DNA of 64,000 nt from CAYOXM01 sp964407925 (GCA_964407925.1 CAYOXM010000005.1:1-64000), one strand, 5' to 3'. Numbered from the stretch's first letter, positions 32,919-42,656 are shown. Program-made: numbers and translations. The notes: a model not told the origin generated them from the letters alone.

Positions 32919-33167
32919 ATGAAAGTGCTCAAGGAAGGGAAGTGGAACGTGCCGTGGACGATGGAAGTCACGTGCACGACCTGCGAAGCGAAGCTGCTTG
33001 TCGAGGAGGTGGACGTAAAGCCGACCTACGATACGCACAACGCGTTCTACTGCCTCTGCGCGATCTGCGGTAAGGAGAACAAGCTTCTCGCCAAAGACAT
33101 CACGCTTCGCGTGCGGGAGGCGGTCGAGAAGAAGCGGGCATACGATCGCGGCGGCTACTTGGACTGA
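32919..33167 (+). CDS. Small zinc-ribbon protein, 82 aa
   Basis: Two CxxC knuckles, CTTC (about residues 19-22) and CAIC (about 47-50), with a beta-rich frame around them, make a classic zinc ribbon. The role is unknown; such small ribbons often bind nucleic acid or another protein. GGAGG lies six bases before the ATG. It is divergent from the TrmB-like regulator across the AT-rich operator region, so it is a candidate target. Confidence 0.8.
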   Translation: MKVLKEGKWNVPWTMEVTCTTCEAKLLVEEVDVKPTYDTHNAFYCLCAICGKENKLLAKDITLRVREAVEKKRAYDRGGYLD

Positions 33168-33169
33168 CG

Positions 33170-33197
33170 GAGCCCGGACGCTTGTCCGGGCTTTTTC
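33170..33197 (+). terminator. Terminator after the zinc-ribbon gene
   Basis: AGCCCGGAC-GCTT-GTCCGGGCT followed by TTTT. Confidence 0.85.
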
Positions 33198-33234
33198 GTA
33201 ATAAAAGAACCGGGCGCAAGCGCGCCCGGCGTGT

Positions 33235-34443
33235 TCACTTCTTCATTTCTTCGACCTTGTCGAGGACCTTGAGGAACGCCTCGGGATCCTTGTAGCCCAT
33301 GACGCGTCCCATTTCCCGGCAGTCGCCGTCGATGAAGACGACGGTCGGCAGGCCTTGGACGCGCGCTGCCATCGCGACATCGGGATTCTCGTCGACGTTG
33401 ACGTGAATCGCGCCGTAGCCGCGCAGGCGCTTGATGACGCGGGGGTCCGCGAGCGTGGTCTGCTCGAGCTCCTTGCAGAAGCCGCACCAATCGGCGCCGA
33501 AGACGACGACCGTCACCGGTTTTGCCCGGCACGTCTTCGGAAGGCAGGACGCGTCTTCGGATTCGACGCACCAATCGATCCCGGCGGGAGCCGCGAGCGC
33601 GACGTTCATGACGAGCGCCGCGCCGACGAGTGACGCGACGAGCGCGAGCGACTTCCTCGCCCTGTCGACGAGTCCGCCGTCGAACGACAGGTAAACGGCG
33701 CCGGCGAGGAAACCGAAGACGACGAGCGCGATGCCGGCGACGTACGAGCCGCGGCCTTGCAGCGCGGGAACCGCCAGCCGCAGGAACCAGAACGATCCTG
33801 CCGCGAGCGCCACGCCGAACAGGCTTTTCACCGCCTGCATCCACGCGCCGCCCTTCGGCAGCTTGAGCGCCAGCGAGCTGAGCAGCAGGAAGGGGAGGCC
33901 GAAGCCGATCGCGTACGAGGCGAGCATCAGCGCGCCGAATCCCGCGTTCCGCGTCGTCCCGACGTAGGTCAGGATGCCGACGAGCACCGGGCCGATGCAC
34001 GGCATCGCGACGATGCCGGCGACGAGTCCCATGGCGAACGCGCCTGCCGGGCCCGCGCCGCCGGTTTTCGCGGCGAGACGTTGGAGGGAGCCGGGGATGC
34101 CGAGTTCGAACAGCCCGAAGGCGTTCGCCGACATGAGCGCGAGGAGCGCGGCGAGCGTGAAATTGACGGCGACGTTGCCGGCGAGCGCGCCGAACACCCT
34201 GCCAGTCAGCCCCGAAAGGAGGCCGAGGGCGGTGAACGAGGCGACAATGCCCGCGACGTAGAGCGCGCCGCGTGCCAGTGCCTGTCGGCGCGGGGTGTCG
34301 CGCTTCACGCCGATGACGCCGAGCGTGATCGGGACCATCGGCAGGACGCAGGGCGTCGCCACCGACAGCAACCCCGCGAGGAACGCCGCGGCGAGCGCGA
34401 CGAGCGGACCGCCCGCGAGCAGGCGGGTGACGGCATCTTCCAT
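33235..34443 (-). CDS. DsbD/CcdA-like thiol:disulfide interchange protein with fused thioredoxin domain, 402 aa
   Basis: Moves reducing equivalents across the membrane. The transmembrane part (about 1-270) carries the redox cysteines in ATPCVLPMVP and AMPCIGPVL. The C-terminal extracytoplasmic thioredoxin-like domain (about 285-402) has GADWCGFCKELE as the CxxC active site and the cis-Pro in GLPTVVF. The N-terminal DsbD-alpha domain is absent. An extra Cys pair (CVESEDASCLPKTC) lies in the linker. AGGAG eight bases upstream sets the start. Confidence 0.9.
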   Translation of the reverse strand: MEDAVTRLLAGGPLVALAAAFLAGLLSVATPCVLPMVPITLGVIGVKRDTPRRQALARGALYVAGIVASFTALGLLSGLTGRVFGALAGNVAVNFTLAALLALMSANAFGLFELGIPGSLQRLAAKTGGAGPAGAFAMGLVAGIVAMPCIGPVLVGILTYVGTTRNAGFGALMLASYAIGFGLPFLLLSSLALKLPKGGAWMQAVKSLFGVALAAGSFWFLRLAVPALQGRGSYVAGIALVVFGFLAGAVYLSFDGGLVDRARKSLALVASLVGAALVMNVALAAPAGIDWCVESEDASCLPKTCRAKPVTVVVFGADWCGFCKELEQTTLADPRVIKRLRGYGAIHVNVDENPDVAMAARVQGLPTVVFIDGDCREMGRVMGYKDPEAFLKVLDKVEEMKK

Positions 34444-34551
34444 TGGTGACTCCTGTGCGGAAAAAGGGCCACGTCCACTGTGCCACACGCCGGCGTCGTG
34501 TAAAGCGGGAAAACGAAAAGCCGGCGGTGGGCCGGCTTTGCGCGTCGCGGG

Positions 34552-35079
34552 TTACCTGAGTTCTCCGCAGACGGCGTAGGGGAGCTTGCCGTCGACGGGA
34601 TCGCGCTTCACCTTGAGCGCCTGCTCGGCCTTGTCGATGATCGCGGTGAGGTTGACGTCGAGCACCGTGGAAGATTTTCCGTTCACGACCGGCGCGAGCG
34701 GATACTGCACCTCGGCTTGGGCGGCGGCGCAGTTTCCGGAGTAGATCGCCGCCGGCTGCGACACGTCGGGATTCGGTCCGGCGAGCGCGATGTCGATGCG
34801 GGTCTCGTTGCCCGGGAGGTCGGTGAGCGTGGCAGTACCGGACTGCTTCCAGTCGCCGACGGCCCTGAGTTTCACGGTGACTTTGCGCGCCGCCGGAGCA
34901 GGGGCAGGCGCCGCCGGAGCCGATGTGGGCGGAGCGCCCGCCGGCGGTTCGACCGGCGCGATGACCGCGTTCGGGGACTCCGCCGGGGCGACGTTCGACG
35001 GCGCGACGGTCTTCGTCGCACAGCCGGCGCCGACGACGAGGAGCGAGAGGGCGGCGATGCGGGTAGCGAATCGGGACAT
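34552..35079 (-). CDS. Hypothetical lipoprotein, 175 aa
   Basis: The signal peptide ends in the lipobox VGAGC (Cys about residue 20), followed by a Pro/Ala-rich linker (about 25-65) and a compact domain of about 105 residues with two Cys (GNCAAAQ, AVCGEL) that may form a disulfide. The DsbD-like gene downstream could maintain such cysteines. Function unknown. Confidence 0.78.
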   Translation of the reverse strand: MSRFATRIAALSLLVVGAGCATKTVAPSNVAPAESPNAVIAPVEPPAGAPPTSAPAAPAPAPAARKVTVKLRAVGDWKQSGTATLTDLPGNETRIDIALAGPNPDVSQPAAIYSGNCAAAQAEVQYPLAPVVNGKSSTVLDVNLTAIIDKAEQALKVKRDPVDGKLPYAVCGELR

Positions 35080-35205
35080 ATTTTTGGTGAAGGTTAATCG
35101 GCGGTAAGTATAGGCACTTTTTGAGGCTTTTGTCAATTCGCCCGACGGCAAAATATCGTGATACCTGAGTCATTTTTCCGCACTACGCGCTACGTCCGCG
35201 ACCGC

Positions 35206-35233
35206 TTGACAAAACAGGCGTAACGTATAGGGT
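35206..35233 (+). promoter_or_regulatory. Promoter of the OmpA-ABC cluster
   Basis: TTGACA (35206-35211) and TAGGGT (35228-35233) with a 16-base spacer. A leader of about 105 bases follows before the first gene, long enough to hold regulatory structure. Confidence 0.6.
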
Positions 35234-35340
35234 TGGCTGTTGCTCTTTGACAACACCAAACGGAAGGCAAAAACAGACTCGGTCCACCAGCATTCGGACC
35301 CGAACCCCGATTACGCATTTCCGAAAAAGGAGGCAGCATC

Positions 35341-36003
35341 ATGTCCGATTCCGAGGAGAAGAAGAGCGGAGGATTCCTTGGCGCAATCAAGGGCGCGCTC
35401 TTCGATGAAGAGCCCGACAAGCCCAAGCCCGCCGCGCCCGCAAGGCCGTCCGGCGGTTACGTCGCGCCCGTGGCGCAGCAGGCATACGCGCCGCAGGGCC
35501 AGGCCGCTCCCGACCCCGAGATCCGCAAGGTGCTCGAGGTCGACGTGCAGGCCGCCGCGAAACCGGCGTTCAGCCAGTTCGAGGCGATGAGCGCAAGCAT
35601 GGCGCCCGTCATCCCGGACGAGTTCACCAGGTTCCGCGCCGTGCTCGCCGCGCTCACGCCGCAAGGCGTGACGCTCGACGCCATCATGTTCGACGTGGAC
35701 GAGTGCCTTCAGGCGCTCGACCAGAAGGAACGCGAGGCGCAGCAGGCGGCCGCGACCGCGCGCAAGAAGTCGGTCGGCGCGCTCGAGGCGTCCGTCGCGC
35801 AGAAGCGCGAACGCATCGCCGCCATGAAGGCGGAGATTGCCGCGCTCGAACGGTCGACGGCGGAGGAAGAGTCTTCCATCGCCGCCGAGAGCGCCCACAT
35901 CGACGCGACGCAGCGGCGCTTCGCCGCGACTGCCGCGCAGTTCCGCGCCGAACTTACGGCGAAGAAGCAACAGATTTCCCGACTCGGGAAAGGAGCACAG
36001 TGA
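35341..36003 (+). CDS. Coiled-coil hypothetical protein, first gene of the OmpA-ABC cluster, 220 aa
   Basis: An acidic N-terminus (GGFLGAIKGALFDEEPDKPK) resembling a short amphipathic anchor is followed by a Pro/Ala linker, a helical domain (about 60-125) and a coiled coil (about 125-220: KEREAQQAAATARKKSVGAL, KRERIAAMKAEIAALER). No export signal, so cytoplasmic. A purine-rich GGAGG lies upstream of the ATG. Its stop overlaps the next start by one base (TGATG). Confidence 0.82.
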   Translation: MSDSEEKKSGGFLGAIKGALFDEEPDKPKPAAPARPSGGYVAPVAQQAYAPQGQAAPDPEIRKVLEVDVQAAAKPAFSQFEAMSASMAPVIPDEFTRFRAVLAALTPQGVTLDAIMFDVDECLQALDQKEREAQQAAATARKKSVGALEASVAQKRERIAAMKAEIAALERSTAEEESSIAAESAHIDATQRRFAATAAQFRAELTAKKQQISRLGKGAQ

Positions 36004-37028
36004 TGGCTGACCTTCAGAAAATGGCAAGCAAGTCCTTCTGGCAGAAGCCGGAGGGAACCACGGGCAAGATCGTCCTCGGCGCGTTCGCCGTGGCCGGCGG
36101 CCTCCTCGTGTACAAGTACCTGCCCATTCTCCTCGAATGGCTGGTGGCGGTGCTCGAGAACGCCGTCTACGCGGGCATCCTGGGCGTCGTCCTGCTCGTG
36201 CTGACCTCGCCGATCTGGAACAGCAGGGTCCGCACCCTCTGTTCCTACATGGCGCGCAGCTTCCTCCGGATGATCACCGGCTGGTTCGTCGAGATCGATC
36301 CCATCGGGATCCTCAAGAACTACGTCGAGGACCTGAAGAAGTCGCTCGCGACCATGGACAAGCAGATCGCCAACCTGAACGGCACCATCCAGCGGCTGCG
36401 CGGCATCATCGCGCAGAACGCCGCCGAACGGGAACAGAGCCTGAAGCTCGCCGGCGTCGCCCAACAGAAGGGCGTCCGGTCCGCGCTCGTCCTCAATTCC
36501 CGCAAGGCCGGCCGCCTGAAGCAGTCGAACGTCACGCTGCAGGCGCTGCTCACGAAGATGGAGGCGCTCTACAAGCTCCTCGGCAAGCTCCGCGAGACCT
36601 CGGACTTCACCATCCAGGACATGGAGGACGAAGTTCGGGTCAAGGAGCAGGAGCGCAAGGCGATCCTCGCCGGTTACGGCGCGTTCTCGTCGGCGCTCAA
36701 GGTGCTGAAGGGGGATCCCGACAAGCGGGCCCTCTTCGATCAGGCGATGGAGTACCTCGCGGAGGACTACGCCAAGAAGGTCGGCGAGATCGAGGACTTC
36801 ATGAAGGTCTCCGAAGGCTTCATCGCTTCCGTCGACCTCGAGAACGGCGTGTTCGAAGAGGACGCGCTGGCGGAGCTCGAGAAGCGCCTCGACGCGCAGA
36901 CCGAGCAGCTGCTCCTTTCGCCCGTCGAGCGCCGCGTCCGCGTGGACGCGACGGTCGGCGACGACGACGCTCCCGTTCCCGACGGCGGTGACGCGAGCGT
37001 GCAGAGCCTCTTCGAACGCAGGAAGTGA
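36003..37028 (+). CDS. Membrane coiled-coil protein of the OmpA-ABC cluster, 341 aa
   Basis: Two membrane spans (about 23-42 and 52-72) are followed by a conserved-looking amphipathic segment (ARSFLRMITGWFVEIDPIG) and a long PspA-like coiled coil (about 100-310). The tail is acidic. It is translationally coupled to the preceding gene. The architecture suggests a membrane scaffold with a cytoplasmic coiled coil that could contact the ABC ATPase. No named family is assigned. Confidence 0.82.
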   Translation: MADLQKMASKSFWQKPEGTTGKIVLGAFAVAGGLLVYKYLPILLEWLVAVLENAVYAGILGVVLLVLTSPIWNSRVRTLCSYMARSFLRMITGWFVEIDPIGILKNYVEDLKKSLATMDKQIANLNGTIQRLRGIIAQNAAEREQSLKLAGVAQQKGVRSALVLNSRKAGRLKQSNVTLQALLTKMEALYKLLGKLRETSDFTIQDMEDEVRVKEQERKAILAGYGAFSSALKVLKGDPDKRALFDQAMEYLAEDYAKKVGEIEDFMKVSEGFIASVDLENGVFEEDALAELEKRLDAQTEQLLLSPVERRVRVDATVGDDDAPVPDGGDASVQSLFERRK

Positions 37029-37091
37029 CCGCACGTCGCGGTCGCGCAACCCCGAACCAGAAGCTACAGACCGAGAAGGAGAATCCGAACA

Positions 37092-38894
37092 ATGGCAAAG
37101 CTGAAGACCGGACCCAAGGTGGCACTCGCCGTCATCGGCATCGGTGCCGCGATCTACGGAGCGCGGTACTACGTCGTGAACCACGGCAGCGCCAAACAGC
37201 AGTCCACCGTACCGACGACCACGGAACAGCTCGCCGACTTCAAGGAGACGACGACCGCCGACAACGGCGGCGGCACGTTCTCCCTGCCGTCGACGGCTCC
37301 GGCATCGATGCCGGGCTCGCCGATCAAGATGCTCGTGATCCCCTGGAACGCCCAGATGGGTCTCGCGCTCGCGAACGGCGGCACGGCCACGATGCAGGGC
37401 AGCCTCATGCAGAAGAACGGGGTCAACCTGGCGATCGAGCGCCAGGACGACTACGGGAAGATGCAGGAGGCGCTCGTCGCGTGCGCGACGCAGCTCTCGA
37501 AGGGGGCCAAGCAGTGCGCGAACGGCGCGAACTTCGTCACCATCATGGGTGACGCCGGCCCCGCGTTTTTCGCCGGCCTCAACGCCCAGCTCGAGAAGCT
37601 GGGCGCCGAGTACCGCGCGGAGATCGTCGGTTCCGCCGGCCGTTCGTTCGGCGAGGACAAGTTCATGGCCCCCCAGGCCGTGAAGTCCGACCCCAAGAAG
37701 GCGGGTCCCGGCCTGCTCGTCGCGGGCGTCCTCAAGGACGGCGACTGGAACATCGCGCTGTTCTGGGCCCGCGAGAACGAGATCTGCAACAACCCCGACG
37801 TCACGACCTACGATCCGGACTGCCTCAACTGGGTGGGCACGTCGAGCTTCGTCGAAGCCGACGAGAAGTACATCCAGGGGGCGTGCGAGGAGCGTCCGGT
37901 CGTGCAGAAGGGCAAGAAGACCGGCGCGACCAAGCGCGTCTGCGTGAACGGCGTCGTCACCTGGACTCCGGGTGACGTGGCGGTCGCGCAGAAGAAGGGC
38001 GGGCTCGTGTCCGTCCTCTCGACCCGCGAGAACGGCTCGCAGATGGCGAACGCCATCATCGGCATCCGCAAGTGGAACCGCGAGAACCGCGGGACCGTGA
38101 AGTCGATGCTGAAGGCCGTCTTCGAGGGCGGCGACCAGGTCAAGCGCGGCGGCCAACCCGTCCTCATGCGGGCGGCGAAGGCCAGCGCCGAGATCTACAA
38201 GGAGGAGACGGCGGCCTACTGGGCGAAGTACTATCGCGGCGTCGAAGAGGCGGATGCGACGGGCAACCTCGTTCCCCTCGGCGGCTCGCGCGTCTTCACC
38301 TTGGCGGACAACCTCCGCTACTTCGGACTCGAGTCCGGGGCCGCGAACGCCTACGCTGCCGCGTACAAGCTGTTCGGCGACATCGCCAAGCAGCAGTACC
38401 CGCAGGACCTCCCGACGTATCCGCCGGTGGAACAGGTGGTCGACACCTCGTACATCCGCGAGATCGCCGACGAGGGCATGGCGAAGGGCGCGGTCGACAC
38501 CCAGAAGTTCGACGACCCCGCGGCCGCGACCGAGACGCTGGCCAAGCGCTCGTGGCGCATCACGTTCGAGACCGGCAGCGCCGGCTTCGGACCGAGCGCC
38601 GCGAAGGAGCTCGACCAGCTGCTCGCGGTGCTCGTCGTCGCGAGCGACACGTACGTCGAGATTCACGGCCATACCGACAACGTCGGATCCCCCGCGGGAA
38701 ACGTGTCCCTCTCCGAGGCGCGCGCGAACGCGGTGAAGCGGTATCTCGAGCAGAAGGCGCCGGCGGACTTCCCGACGGGCCGCATCAAGACGGTCATCGG
38801 ACACGGCCAGAGCGATCCGGTGGCGTCGAACGCGACGAACGAGGGCCGCGCCCTCAACCGTCGCGTCGACATCGTCATCAAGTCGACCCGCTAG
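37092..38894 (+). CDS. Substrate-binding-like protein fused to an OmpA peptidoglycan-binding domain, 600 aa
   Basis: An N-terminal export/anchor helix (about 9-26) and a Ser/Thr linker lead into a type-2 periplasmic-binding-protein-like domain (about 75-470), placed by its fold-like pattern and its neighbours. The C-terminal OmpA/MotB domain (488-600) is clear: FETGSAGFGP, IHGHTDNVGSPAGN, SLSEARANAVKRYL, GHGQSDPVASN and ALNRRVDIVI. The Asp of TDN (529) and the Arg pair in NRRV are the meso-DAP-binding residues. The binding module is thus tethered to the wall. AAGGAG precedes the ATG. Confidence 0.85.
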   Translation: MAKLKTGPKVALAVIGIGAAIYGARYYVVNHGSAKQQSTVPTTTEQLADFKETTTADNGGGTFSLPSTAPASMPGSPIKMLVIPWNAQMGLALANGGTATMQGSLMQKNGVNLAIERQDDYGKMQEALVACATQLSKGAKQCANGANFVTIMGDAGPAFFAGLNAQLEKLGAEYRAEIVGSAGRSFGEDKFMAPQAVKSDPKKAGPGLLVAGVLKDGDWNIALFWARENEICNNPDVTTYDPDCLNWVGTSSFVEADEKYIQGACEERPVVQKGKKTGATKRVCVNGVVTWTPGDVAVAQKKGGLVSVLSTRENGSQMANAIIGIRKWNRENRGTVKSMLKAVFEGGDQVKRGGQPVLMRAAKASAEIYKEETAAYWAKYYRGVEEADATGNLVPLGGSRVFTLADNLRYFGLESGAANAYAAAYKLFGDIAKQQYPQDLPTYPPVEQVVDTSYIREIADEGMAKGAVDTQKFDDPAAATETLAKRSWRITFETGSAGFGPSAAKELDQLLAVLVVASDTYVEIHGHTDNVGSPAGNVSLSEARANAVKRYLEQKAPADFPTGRIKTVIGHGQSDPVASNATNEGRALNRRVDIVIKSTR

Positions 38895-38927
38895 CACCGC
38901 CTTCCGCATGGTGCGTCCACGCTGCCC

Positions 38928-38960
38928 GACCCTGGAGTCATCCACGGTCGGGCGTTTTTC
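38928..38960 (+). terminator. Intra-operon terminator/attenuator
   Basis: CCCGACC-loop-GGTCGGGC followed by GTTTTTCC, in the 130-base gap between the binding-protein gene and the permease gene. It would reduce permease/ATPase expression relative to the binding protein. Confidence 0.65.
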
Positions 38961-39024
38961 CGAGAAGCTTTCCCCGCAAGGAGAAGGCCGCTCGGAACGA
39001 ACGATCCAACGGAGGTCATTGCAA

Positions 39025-39810
39025 ATGAAGGCACTCTTGTCGTCCTTCTCGCCCAATCGCGTCGTGTCGAGGAACGTCCTCCGACTCGTCGCGATGCTCT
39101 GGGCGGGACTGTTCCTGGCATGGTGGGCCGTGTTCCCGCCGCGCGTCGTGCCCAAGCCGACGGAGGTCCTCGGGGCCTTCGGCGACCTGTGGTCCAATGC
39201 GTCATTCGGGCAGGAGATCGTCACGAGCCTCTGGCTCAACGCCGAAGCTATCGCGCTCTCGACGGCGATCTCCCTCGGCCTCGCGTACCTCACGGTGCTG
39301 CCGGGCGCACGCCCGGTCATCGCCGCGATCTCGAAACTGCGGTTCCTGGGGCTCACCGGCCTCACGTTCCTCTTCGGCCTCTACCTCGAGGGCCACGCGC
39401 TCAAGGTCTGGCTGCTCGTCTTCGGCATGACGGTGTTCTACGTCACGTCCATGTCGTCGGTCGTGGCGGCCATCCCGAAGGAACAGTTCGACCACGCGCG
39501 TACGCTCCGGATGAGCGAGTGGCGGACGGTCCACGAGGTGGTGGTCCTCGGCACCTTCGACCAGGCGCTCGAGGCGCTGCGACAGAACGCGGCCATCGGC
39601 TGGATGATGCTCACCATGGTGGAGGGTCTCGTCCGCTCCGAGGGCGGCATCGGCGCGCTGCTGCTCAACGAGAACAAGCACTTCAAGCTGGACGCGGTGT
39701 TCGCCATCCAGATCACCATTCTCGCCGTCGGCCTGCTGCAGGACTACGGCATCGGCCTGCTTCGCAGGACGCTCTGTCCGTACGCGGACCTGCGCCTGGA
39801 GAGGAAGTGA
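39025..39810 (+). CDS. ABC transporter permease (TauC/SsuC-like), 261 aa
   Basis: Five to six membrane spans. The EAA-type coupling loop is recognisable as IPKEQFDHARTLRMSEWRTV followed by the VLGTFDQALEALRQNAAIGW block, matching the nitrate/sulfonate/taurine permease family, with the C-terminal block SEGGIGALLLNENKHFKLD. The start at 39025 has GGAGG about ten bases upstream. The ATPase gene follows after three bases. Confidence 0.88.
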   Translation: MKALLSSFSPNRVVSRNVLRLVAMLWAGLFLAWWAVFPPRVVPKPTEVLGAFGDLWSNASFGQEIVTSLWLNAEAIALSTAISLGLAYLTVLPGARPVIAAISKLRFLGLTGLTFLFGLYLEGHALKVWLLVFGMTVFYVTSMSSVVAAIPKEQFDHARTLRMSEWRTVHEVVVLGTFDQALEALRQNAAIGWMMLTMVEGLVRSEGGIGALLLNENKHFKLDAVFAIQITILAVGLLQDYGIGLLRRTLCPYADLRLERK

Positions 39811-39813
39811 CCC

Positions 39814-40635
<822 letters not shown>

Positions 40636-40640
40636 CAACG

Positions 40641-40669
40641 ACGCCCCGCTTTCCGCGGGGCGTTTTTTT
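40641..40669 (+). terminator. Terminator of the OmpA-ABC cluster
   Basis: ACGCCCCGC-TTTCC-GCGGGGCGT followed by seven T. Confidence 0.9.
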
Positions 40670-40733
40670 CGGAGCCGCTGCTGTTGCCCGCAAATGCCCG
40701 TCCCCCCGCCCTTCTTATCGGTAGCAGCTACCG

Positions 40734-40761
40734 TTGACGTCTGGCTGGGCGGGTGTTATCG
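40734..40761 (+). promoter_or_regulatory. Promoter for the Gfo/Idh/MocA gene
   Basis: TTGACG (40734-40739), 16-base spacer, TTATCG (40756-40761). Confidence 0.5.
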
Positions 40762-40810
40762 TCAGTCGTCGTTCCTTGTCATGAGCACGTCCCTTCAACG
40801 GAGGATGAGC

Positions 40811-41782
40811 ATGAAGAAGAAAATCCGTTACGCCGTCATCGGTTGCGGCGAGCACGCGCTCCAGTCGCACGCCAGGCCGGCCCTCGACATCCCCGAGCTC
40901 GAGCTCGTCGCGCTCTGCGACCCGTCCGAGCATCGGATGTGGGAATTCCAGGAGGCGCTCGGCCTGCAGGGCGGCGTCTCGCGCTACACGACGCTCGAGC
41001 TGCTGCTCGGACGCGACGACGTCGACGCGGTCGTCGTCGCGAGTCCCGACAAGTTCCACGCCGAGACGCTGTTTCACGCGGTCTTCGCGGGGAAGCACGT
41101 GCTCTGCGAGAAGCCGACGGCGACTGATGACCACGATCTCCAGGCGCTGCGCACCTCGCTCGCGCGGGCGGCCGAGAAGGGCCTCGTCGTCACGAGCTGC
41201 CATCCGCGCCGGTTCGACCGGCCGTACGTCTGGATAAAAAACCGCCTCAAGCTCTTCACGCAGGAACTCGGCGCGGTCATCTCCCTCGATCTCGACTTCT
41301 CGTACCACAAGGCGAGCAAGGTCGGGCTCCATGAAGGGCTGCTCATCGACCATCTGAACCACGAGTACGACCTGATGAACTTCCTGTTCGGCAGGACGGA
41401 CTGCGTGGCACGCCGGCTTTGGGACACCCAGGACCGTTACCACGTCGCGGGCATCCGGCAGGACGGCATCGCGTTCTCCTTTCAGGGGACGCGCATGCTC
41501 GAGACGCGCCGGTATCCCGAGTACGTCCGCGTGCGGTTCGCTCGCGGTACGCTCACGGTCGACTGCGAGAGCGGGGACGCCGAGTGCCAGTCGCACGAGA
41601 CCGGCAACGTCCAGCTCCTCCGCGCAGAACCGACGGATTACCCGGCGCGGTTCCGCGCCATCATGGCGAACTTCGTCGCGAGCGTCCGCGGCGACGGTCG
41701 CAACTACCTCGATGCGGAGGACCTCGAGAACAACGCCGCCATCGGCATAGCGCTCACCCGGGGCGCGCACTGGTCCGGCTGA
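40811..41782 (+). CDS. Gfo/Idh/MocA-family oxidoreductase, 323 aa
   Basis: NAD(P)-dependent oxidoreductase, commonly acting on sugars or inositols. The N-terminal Rossmann fold (IRYAVIGCGEHALQSHARPA) and the diagnostic GKHVLCEKPTATD motif (about 93-105, Lys of EKP) are clear. The C-terminal domain has DHLNHEYDLMNFLFG, corresponding to the usual GxHxxD..R.L.G helix. The start at 40811 has GGAGG seven bases upstream; an ATG two codons earlier abuts the binding site. Substrate unknown. Confidence 0.88.
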   Translation: MKKKIRYAVIGCGEHALQSHARPALDIPELELVALCDPSEHRMWEFQEALGLQGGVSRYTTLELLLGRDDVDAVVVASPDKFHAETLFHAVFAGKHVLCEKPTATDDHDLQALRTSLARAAEKGLVVTSCHPRRFDRPYVWIKNRLKLFTQELGAVISLDLDFSYHKASKVGLHEGLLIDHLNHEYDLMNFLFGRTDCVARRLWDTQDRYHVAGIRQDGIAFSFQGTRMLETRRYPEYVRVRFARGTLTVDCESGDAECQSHETGNVQLLRAEPTDYPARFRAIMANFVASVRGDGRNYLDAEDLENNAAIGIALTRGAHWSG

Positions 41783-41788
41783 CATCCA

Positions 41789-41819
41789 AGCCGTCACGCT
41801 TCACGCGTGACGGCTTTTT
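41789..41819 (+). terminator. Terminator after the oxidoreductase gene
   Basis: AGCCGTCACGC-TTCAC-GCGTGACGGCT followed by TTTT. Confidence 0.9.
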
Positions 41820-41848
41820 GATACTTAACGTTTTGCTCGCCGGCATCA

Positions 41849-41877
41849 TTGACAAAAGCCCGTTTTTACGCTACGAT
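41849..41877 (+). promoter_or_regulatory. Promoter for the 41972 gene
   Basis: TTGACA (41849-41854), 17-base spacer, TACGAT (41872-41877). Confidence 0.7.
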
Positions 41878-41971
41878 GTCCTGCTGTTCATTGAAAAGTG
41901 ACGGCATGGAACCGACCGGTTTCCATGATGGCCGGTCGGGAACGATCGGAAATCAAGGAAAGGTTGGGACC

Positions 41972-42646
41972 ATGAAACAAGTCACCCTGAATGAAGATCG
42001 CATCTCCGCGCTCTATCTCGCGTTTCAGAGGAACGGATGGTCGGCCAAGGAGGTCGACACGCTCACCGAAGACGCGACTCTCGACCGCGTCAGGGAAGTG
42101 GTCGTCGCAAGGAGCGCGATCAGCGTCATGCAGGAGTGGCCGGCCGTTCCCGACGGCTGGTCCGTCGAGTCGCATGCGTTCCATCCGCCGTTCAAATGGA
42201 CGCCCGACGCGGTCACGCTGCACTTCGAGGACGAGCAGGTCCGTCGCGGCGGCATCAACGCCGGCATCCTGCGCCGCAGGCTCGGGAACAGGCCGGCGCT
42301 GAATGCCAGCGTCCTCGACTTCCTGCTCGAACGTCCGCAGCTCATCCCGACGTCGTGGCGTTCCGCGATCGTCCACTTCTGGGGTACCGTGTACCGGGAC
42401 CCCGCGGGCCATCGCTGCGTCCGGCATCTTCGCTGGGAGGCTGACCGCTGGCAGTCGGGCCGCACCTGGCTCGGCGGCGAGGATATCGGCTTCCTGAGCC
42501 CGGCGGCGCTTCTCGTCGAGGCCAAGCCGGCCGCGAAACCGGAGGATGAAATCGTCTTCCTCAGTCTTGCCGCGGCGACGTTCCCGACCGACGTCCGGCG
42601 CGACACCATCCCCGACATGACGTTTCTCGACCGGACGTCCAACTGA
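41972..42646 (+). CDS. Hypothetical protein, 224 aa
   Basis: Not recognised. Soluble, Trp-rich (at least ten Trp), with an N-terminal helical part (LYLAFQRNGWSAKEVDTL) and a central ARG/TRP-rich segment (VRHLRWEADRWQSGRTWLGG). A Trp/Arg pattern of this kind can bind nucleic acid or glycans, but nothing decisive is visible. The start at 41972 follows a purine-rich stretch. Single-gene unit. Confidence 0.75.
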   Translation: MKQVTLNEDRISALYLAFQRNGWSAKEVDTLTEDATLDRVREVVVARSAISVMQEWPAVPDGWSVESHAFHPPFKWTPDAVTLHFEDEQVRRGGINAGILRRRLGNRPALNASVLDFLLERPQLIPTSWRSAIVHFWGTVYRDPAGHRCVRHLRWEADRWQSGRTWLGGEDIGFLSPAALLVEAKPAAKPEDEIVFLSLAAATFPTDVRRDTIPDMTFLDRTSN

Positions 42647-42656
42647 TCTTTCGCTT

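Noticed and set aside
35709..39365. Very long open frame (over 1,200 codons) on the reverse strand opposite the OmpA-ABC cluster
   Set aside because: GC-rich DNA leaves few stop codons in the antisense frames; the forward genes have Shine-Dalgarno sites and clear domains, while this frame is Arg/Leu/Val-rich without domains.
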